Below are positions 58,540 through 64,000 of a DNA stretch of 64,000 bases, piece after piece. Source of the DNA: Brachypodium distachyon (Eukaryota > Streptophyta > Magnoliopsida > Poales > Poaceae); the NCBI RefSeq assembly GCF_000005505.3, contig NC_016134.3, positions 35,340,150 through 35,404,149 on the forward strand, in the 5' to 3' direction. Numbering within the stretch: the stretch's first letter is position 1; every line of letters begins with the position of its first letter. The position numbers were made by a program, and so were the translations under genes. The notes under the pieces were generated by a model, which did not search any database, was not told the origin of the DNA, and saw nothing but the letters and a program-made list of their open reading frames with translations.

Positions 58540-60860
58540 GTCTGAGCTCCAAGTTACAGTACAAGCGTAGAGGATACAGCTAAGGGCGAACTTCGGGGAG
58601 AGAAGGGGAAAATTTTCGGGATTTGGATCGGGGGAGGGGAGGAGACGAGGACGGAGGGGAGAAGCAGTCAGCAGATAAGAAATGGGAGCGGAGCATGTGC
58701 TTGCATATACGAAGGATGTCTACATCTAGAACTTGACTGCTTCTCACTGACATGTGGGCTCAACAAGTTTCTCTACTGAGTTCAGGCCCACCTGGCCACG
58801 AACGGAGTAGCCTCAGGATGGGTGAGAAGAGTCAGTTCATTGATTTAAATGCTGCCAGCCTTTCGGTTTTGAACGGCTTTATCGGTCTGCGGGAGACGGA
58901 GACTCGCGGGCGGTGGATGAACGGTGCGGCTGCCGAGGTGCGGGGATCGGACGGTGGGGAAACGTGTGTGTACGCGGATCGATGACGTGGCGACTCACTG
59001 GGCGTTTTTATTTTTTTGGAGAACAGCTGGGCGCTTCTTTTTTTTTTTTACCGACAGCTCGGCGCTTTTGTTGCTCTTGTCGTCTCCTGCGCAGGGCGCA
59101 GCCTGGCTTTTAGCTCCGAGGAAATGACCGACATACCCACGGTGGCCTATATGGACTTTTTTATTTACAACTTTTTTTTAGGGGTTTTTATTTACAACTT
59201 TTTTTTTGAGAGGATATTTTTATTTACAACTTGGCTGTCTTGCTTCGGCCTGGCTGGAAAACTACTCCAAGAGTAGGCCTGGTCCAATTCCAGCCCGATA
59301 CACTATGGTCTCATCTGAGGGCCTCTTGATGCTATACACCAGCCCAGCGCTTCAACGCAGCTTTCACAATTTCAATGCCCATGCTTTTTAGTGTCTAGTC
59401 CAGCAGCACACGGGATTTACCCTGTTGTATCCAATTTTAAGCTAAAACAATACTGGTATTGGAAAAAGAAAAGGCAGCCAAAGAATGGCTATCTGTCTCG
59501 ATTCACCGATTTCACCCTCACATTGTTCGAAAGTTGCATGAACCAATGGTCAGATACGGCAATGAAGTAGTACGTCGACATGGCCTTGTTGAACCTCTCC
59601 TTGTACTGGACTGGTGATATGACCGTTGTGGTCTGGTTCTTGGGACTGCCCAGAATGCCCGAGGCATTCACCCACGTCTCCGTCACAAGTGTACTACCGC
59701 AGGAAGTCCATGGTATGGATCACAGATTTCACGGGCTCATTATCATCGACGCCGATCAGAAAAGCGAGTAGTACACATCCAATTACTGCAAAAGTGAATT
59801 CACTTTTTTTTGGCAGGTAAAAGTGAATTCATATTGGTCATATATGGTGTGTTCCTCTGCGATGAGCAGATGGCATAAGGTGTAGCAGAGCTGGGGAGAG
59901 AAAATTAGCCACTTAAAAAATATAAAAAATGATAGATAAGGTTTGATCAAATAACGCAAGAACATGTAAACATGAAGCGGGATTGGAGAATATGTAAACC
60001 AAAGCAACAATCATATCACATCCAATCATAAATCTACCTTGCAGGTAACCCTAAGATATAGAACTAGAGGTAATAACACAATTGGTGCTGAAGCAATATT
60101 TGTCGACCACATCATCCCAAAATAGGGTTTCGGATTGCTTACCACCATTGGCCACTGAAGAGCCAAGGAGGGATACGCTACCACCACGCAGGATGCACGG
60201 AGTGCCGCCAAAGTGGATAGCGTTCATCCCGTCGCCGTCGCCATCTCCGTGGGAGGAGACATGTCGAGGGAGACAAAGAGCGAGGGGAGTCGAGAGCATG
60301 TGTGGAGAGAGAGAGAGAGGAGGGGGCGGTGAGTGAATAAGGGCGTGCGTGCCCGAAGGGACCAATGTCTCATGCCTTCTCTACCCGTGAAGCCTTGGCT
60401 GCCCTTCCACATGAACGGCCTGGCCGCGTATAAAAGTCAAATCAACTGTTTACAAGGCCTCACTAAGGGGTGCTTTAAGCAAGGTGCCAGTTCGGATTGT
60501 GACCTGGTTTGCGTTGATGCGGGCAACCAAACTCATCATGGCATTTCTTGGTCTAGCCTAAAATGTGATGGCCTCACTAGTCTTTTTCATTTTTCCTTTA
60601 TGGGCTTCACCTAGTGGCTTTCGGATTACCCCGTTCATTTTCCCAACAATACCTACTTGTATTTTTTTTCGGTGGACAAAAAATAGCACATGTCAGTAGA
60701 CTTTGTTCTCCAAATAGTTACCACTCTAAGTATTTTATTCCAAATACTACTGTTTAGTGACTTATTTTTTGCAATGATTGTGTATTACTCTCTCCTCATA
60801 AAAATTGGTATATTTGGTTTCGTTAAGAAAAAAAACTTTGACCAACAATTACTTATATAA
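58540..60860. other. HMGA promoter and spacer
   Basis: The first ~150 bp should be the HMGA leader and promoter. Beyond it I see only short frames, a T-rich patch of three TTTTTATTTACAACTT-like repeats (59156-59232), and a TCTC-rich minus-strand stretch near 60300. No gene is recognised. Confidence 0.5.
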
Positions 60861-60862
60861 TA

Positions 60863-60975
60863 CTCCCTCCCATTTTAATTTTTTGTCAAAATATTACATG
60901 TATCTAGACGCTTTTTAAGAATAGATACATTCATATTTGGACAAATTTGAGTCAAAAATTTAGAATCAGAGGAAG
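60863..60975. mobile_element. Stowaway-type MITE (113 bp)
   Basis: CTCCCTCCCATTTTAATTTT at the left, AAAATTTAGAATCAGAGGAAG at the right. The right TA has become CA. The interior is the 12401 subfamily core. Confidence 0.85.
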
Positions 60976-62033
60976 CATATGTTTTTTTACGACATGAAAG
61001 TTATGTCAGTATATTCATCTTTAAAAGGCCTCTATAATTGAAGCTTCCTATCATATAAATTATGTATCAATATAGTTATTGGTTAACATATCATCTTAAC
61101 GAAACTAAATACGGAGTACATCAAGCCTTGTGAAAAAGAGTGAGCAGTTAAGAGACAAACAAGTCATGAACTCGTGATAATCCCGCAGCACAACACGCTA
61201 GCACGCAGTTGCGCAAGCCCATGGGCGTCCTTATTAGGCACTTCTGATTATCTTTAGAATTTTATATGATCAACAAGAGATCGATCGCGGGAGACTTAGC
61301 TACAGTTGCATGTCAAGTGTTCATATTCAGAAACTGGCAGAGTATAAATTATGTTCATTTCCGTCCGCACCCGGCATCCGGAGAATGAGATACAGAGGAT
61401 GACGGCCGATCACAAATCGACAAGCTAAGCTTTCTCAGTCTTATCCGAAACTTTATCGCCCACTGGCTAAGTGAGGCCGACGCATCCATGCAGCAGTTTC
61501 TTTCGAAAGAGATTACGATCAAAAGCACAGGCGGCGGTGGAAAACGGCGGCCGTGCTTCTCGTTCACATGCCTGCCTGCAGTCGTATAGGCGGCGGCAGA
61601 AGCTCATGAACGCAATCAAGTCGCTGTTAAGCTCGTGCGAAATCAAATCACTGCTCAAAAACAGTGCCAGTGACACACACACACACACAAGACAACAGCA
61701 GGTAAACGACTGAAAGCACGCCGCACTGCACCGATAATTAAGCAGCGGAATATTTACAGGAACTGGTTATAGGTACAGTAATAAACTTTTTTTTTTCGTA
61801 GTTACTACTATGATATAGGCTAGTTGTACGTACAGTACCTATCTGAGTCTTGAGATGGAGAAAGAGAAACAAACATCGTTCATGGGCATATCCTAGCTCA
61901 GAATTGCTGGGGAGATAGGAAGCCATATATGTATCTCGGCAGCTTCTCGTGTTCCAAACCCAGCAACTAATTTTCGCCCCCCAAAAACAAAAACAAACTG
62001 AAAGAAACGACGACGAGACGCCGTCCCGTTTCG
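60976..62033. other. Spacer with a short (AC)n run
   Basis: No gene recognised. An (AC)n microsatellite lies at 61674-61687. The right part should include the 3' UTR of the gene ending at 62034. Confidence 0.5.
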
Positions 62034-63996
62034 TCATCCGATGATCTCGTCCGGCACGGTCATAAACCTCGTCCGCTTCTGCAATAAAAAAAGAACAAGA
62101 TGGTGCGTAAATTCACAGCAAACACACATATTTGATATATACAACTGATGCTTCAGATTTCACTAAAATGAATTCCCATCGATTCTGTGACAGAGCACGG
62201 CATTTTGCAAACATTGATCCTAGCTTTGACAATCGAGCGCTTTCCCGTGAAAGGTAAGCATCAACTGTGACGCACTAGAAACGCGCTTTTGTTTTGTACT
62301 GGATGTAAAAGCAATGGCTTCATGATTGCCTAGTCGGGGACTGATTAACGACCACTTGGCTAACGATTTACGTACGTGATGATGATGATGATGATGTTTA
62401 TCTGTCATAGAAAATTGAACACACGCACGCGATGGTCGATTCCTTCTCTTTGCAAGTAGCAAATGCTCCGAATTCTACCTTGAAGTTGTAAAATACACTA
62501 AAGAAAGTGAAATTAGCTAGAGATCTACTACTACCTTTGAAACGGAGACACGTAGTGATCAAATACACTATACTATTCACAAAATCGTTCGTTATCAAAC
62601 TTATCATTAGTAGTACTAATCCTAATCAACACGCAGTGCCAGTACTGTACTCGCGTGGTAATTTAGTCCAACAAACAAAGCAGTACCGGAATCTTTTAAG
62701 CACATGCAGGACGAGACTGTCGCGTCCTTGCTCGTGCGACGTGGCAAAACCTAGCCAAGCTTACCCCCGTCACCTACCGCCGCCGAAACCCCCGGGAGCC
62801 AACTATTAAACCGAAATTGACTTGACCTGGCTAGCTGATCTTCTTGATAAGATGCGAGTTTAGCCTCTTCTGAACCAATAATTAAGTTAACCACAAGCTC
62901 ACATGGCTGCCAGGACACGCGCCGTGCGACGGCTGGGATGGAAGGAGCGAGAGGAGAAGCTTCACCGGAACCGGCCGGCTGTTGCGCTGCAAAGACCACG
63001 TGATCGATGATGCAACAAGGCGAAGTGGAGCGCCCACGAACGGAAGAAGGAGGAGGGTCAAAAAAGGGAGTGGAAAAGGAACAATACGTCCGATCTCCAA
63101 AAGCGCGGATAGGGTGCACGTACTGCACCTGCGCGCCGTGAACGAAATTGCCACGGATCACACGCCCGAAAGGACACCTCTGCTTTCAGAATTGAGAGAG
63201 AACCCGTGAAGAAGAAAAAATATCTATGGTCTAGATCCATTCCCATTCCGTTGGTGTTTTTCCTTTCCTTTCTTGTTGATAAAAGGAATCTGGAGTCTGG
63301 AGAGAGCTAGCCTACCACATTGCTGCTGCTGTACTGGCTCCAAGGGGTAGTATCTATTTTACTGTGTTTGTTGGGGTTTCCGGCATGGTTGCTTCAAGAT
63401 CGCTTCTGCTAGACAGAAGTGGCGAAAACAGAGCATGTCGATCCGGGTGGAGAACAGGTGGTTTCGACTTCCATGTGCCACAAGTGGAATTATTACAGCC
63501 TACAGGGACGTAGCGTACGTCCTTATCGGCAATCCTAATCGAGACAGAGCTCCTAGAAGTTGGTTAGCATATAGTGCCAAAATTGTTACTATCATTTCAA
63601 ACAAGTATGGAAAAAAACGTAACATGGCAAATCCCGTCCACGCACGAAAGGTCGTCCCGGAGGTTGTGGGTTGGGGGAAGAAGATGCTCTCACCTCTTTC
63701 TTGACGGCCGTGTTCCTATTGGCTGCGGTGGCGGACGGCATGGGCGCGGCGTGGTGCGCGCCCTGGTCTCTGGCGACGCAGAGCTGCATGATCCTCTCGG
63801 CGGCCTCGGCGGGGTCCTTGCTCTCCTTCATCAGCCGCGCCACCTCCGCCTTGGGCAGCCGCATCCGCAGCCTCACGGGGGCCCCGTCGTCCCCGCCGCC
63901 GGCCTCCACGGACGATGCCCTTCCGCCACCGGACCCGGGCACGGCGCCGCGCGGCATCATGGACGCCACGTCGGACACGGTGCGGCGGGACAGCAT
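62034..63996 (-). CDS. Unidentified small plant protein, possibly running off the window
   Basis: Two exons on the minus strand: at least 63996-63694 and 62078-62034, joined in phase 0, giving 115 residues from the first visible Met. The N-terminal exon is GC-rich. It encodes a basic start (MLSRRTVSDVAS), a Gly-rich linker, the helical segment RLRMRLPKAEVARLMKESKD (42-61), and a polar stretch ending AVKKE. The last exon supplies KRTRFMTVPDEIIG-stop. Only four bases precede the Met, so the true start may lie beyond the edge. A short charged tail ending in a proline-aspartate motif recalls plant DUF4228-like proteins, but I cannot assign a family. The 1,615-bp intron is long for this gene and could hide another exon. 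Confidence 0.55.
62378..62397. repeat. (GAT)n microsatellite
   Basis: Six to seven GAT units in the intron of the last gene. Confidence 0.8.
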
Positions 63997-64000
63997 CAGG

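Overview
This is plant nuclear DNA from a grass. Genes have many introns with GT-AG borders. Exons are GC-rich at the 5' end of genes, and the spacers are AT-rich and full of Stowaway-type MITEs whose ends read CTCCCTCCGTCC and which sit in TA target sites. There is a grass-type Ty1/copia element and two Helitron-like ends. Confident genes are about 5 to 20 kb apart and transposons are a minority of the sequence, so I infer a small-genome Pooideae grass (Brachypodium-like) rather than wheat or barley. That is an inference. No tRNA, rRNA, CRISPR or bacterial-type feature was seen.

Layout. 1-8.6 kb: AT-rich spacer holding a nearly complete, young Copia retrotransposon (776-6718) with matching 5-bp target duplications. 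8.7-11.9 kb (+): a half-size ABCG transporter, recognised as STR (STR1), the arbuscular-mycorrhiza lipid-export transporter subunit. 13.0-16.5 kb (-): a ten-exon gene for a TPR-thioredoxin (tetratricoredoxin, TDX), with a Helitron nested in its last intron and a probable GC-AG intron. 16.7-27 kb: a repeat-rich block with a possible coiled-coil gene carrying a duplicated exon, MITEs, a dead PIF/Harbinger transposase and a second Helitron candidate. 27.4-29.9 kb (-): a seven-exon JAZ repressor of the TIFY6 (JAZ3/JAZ4) type, with three G-boxes upstream. 30.6-48 kb: gene-poor, with several TIR elements, diverged gypsy-like LTR segments around an antisense retroelement ORF, and a DUF247-like gene fragment. 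48.2-52.1 kb (-): a PUX2-like UBX/PUB protein. 57.8-58.5 kb (-): an HMGA-type protein (linker-histone domain plus AT-hooks). 62.0-64 kb (-): a two-exon gene that may run off the right edge.

How the genes fit together. The order STR - TDX - JAZ(TIFY6) matches my recollection of three consecutive rice chromosome 9 genes (about Os09g0401100 to Os09g0401300), so the left half looks like a conserved grass block into which about 11 kb of repeats has been inserted between TDX and JAZ. STR and TDX converge, with about 1.1 kb between their stop codons. STR acts in symbiotic lipid export, JAZ represses jasmonate responses, TDX is a redox/Hsp70 co-factor, PUX2 a CDC48 adaptor and HMGA a chromatin protein. 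I see no sign that they form a functional cluster beyond conserved gene order.

All exon borders were worked out by eye from splice consensus, reading-frame continuity and recalled family sequences. Transcript ends were not determined.
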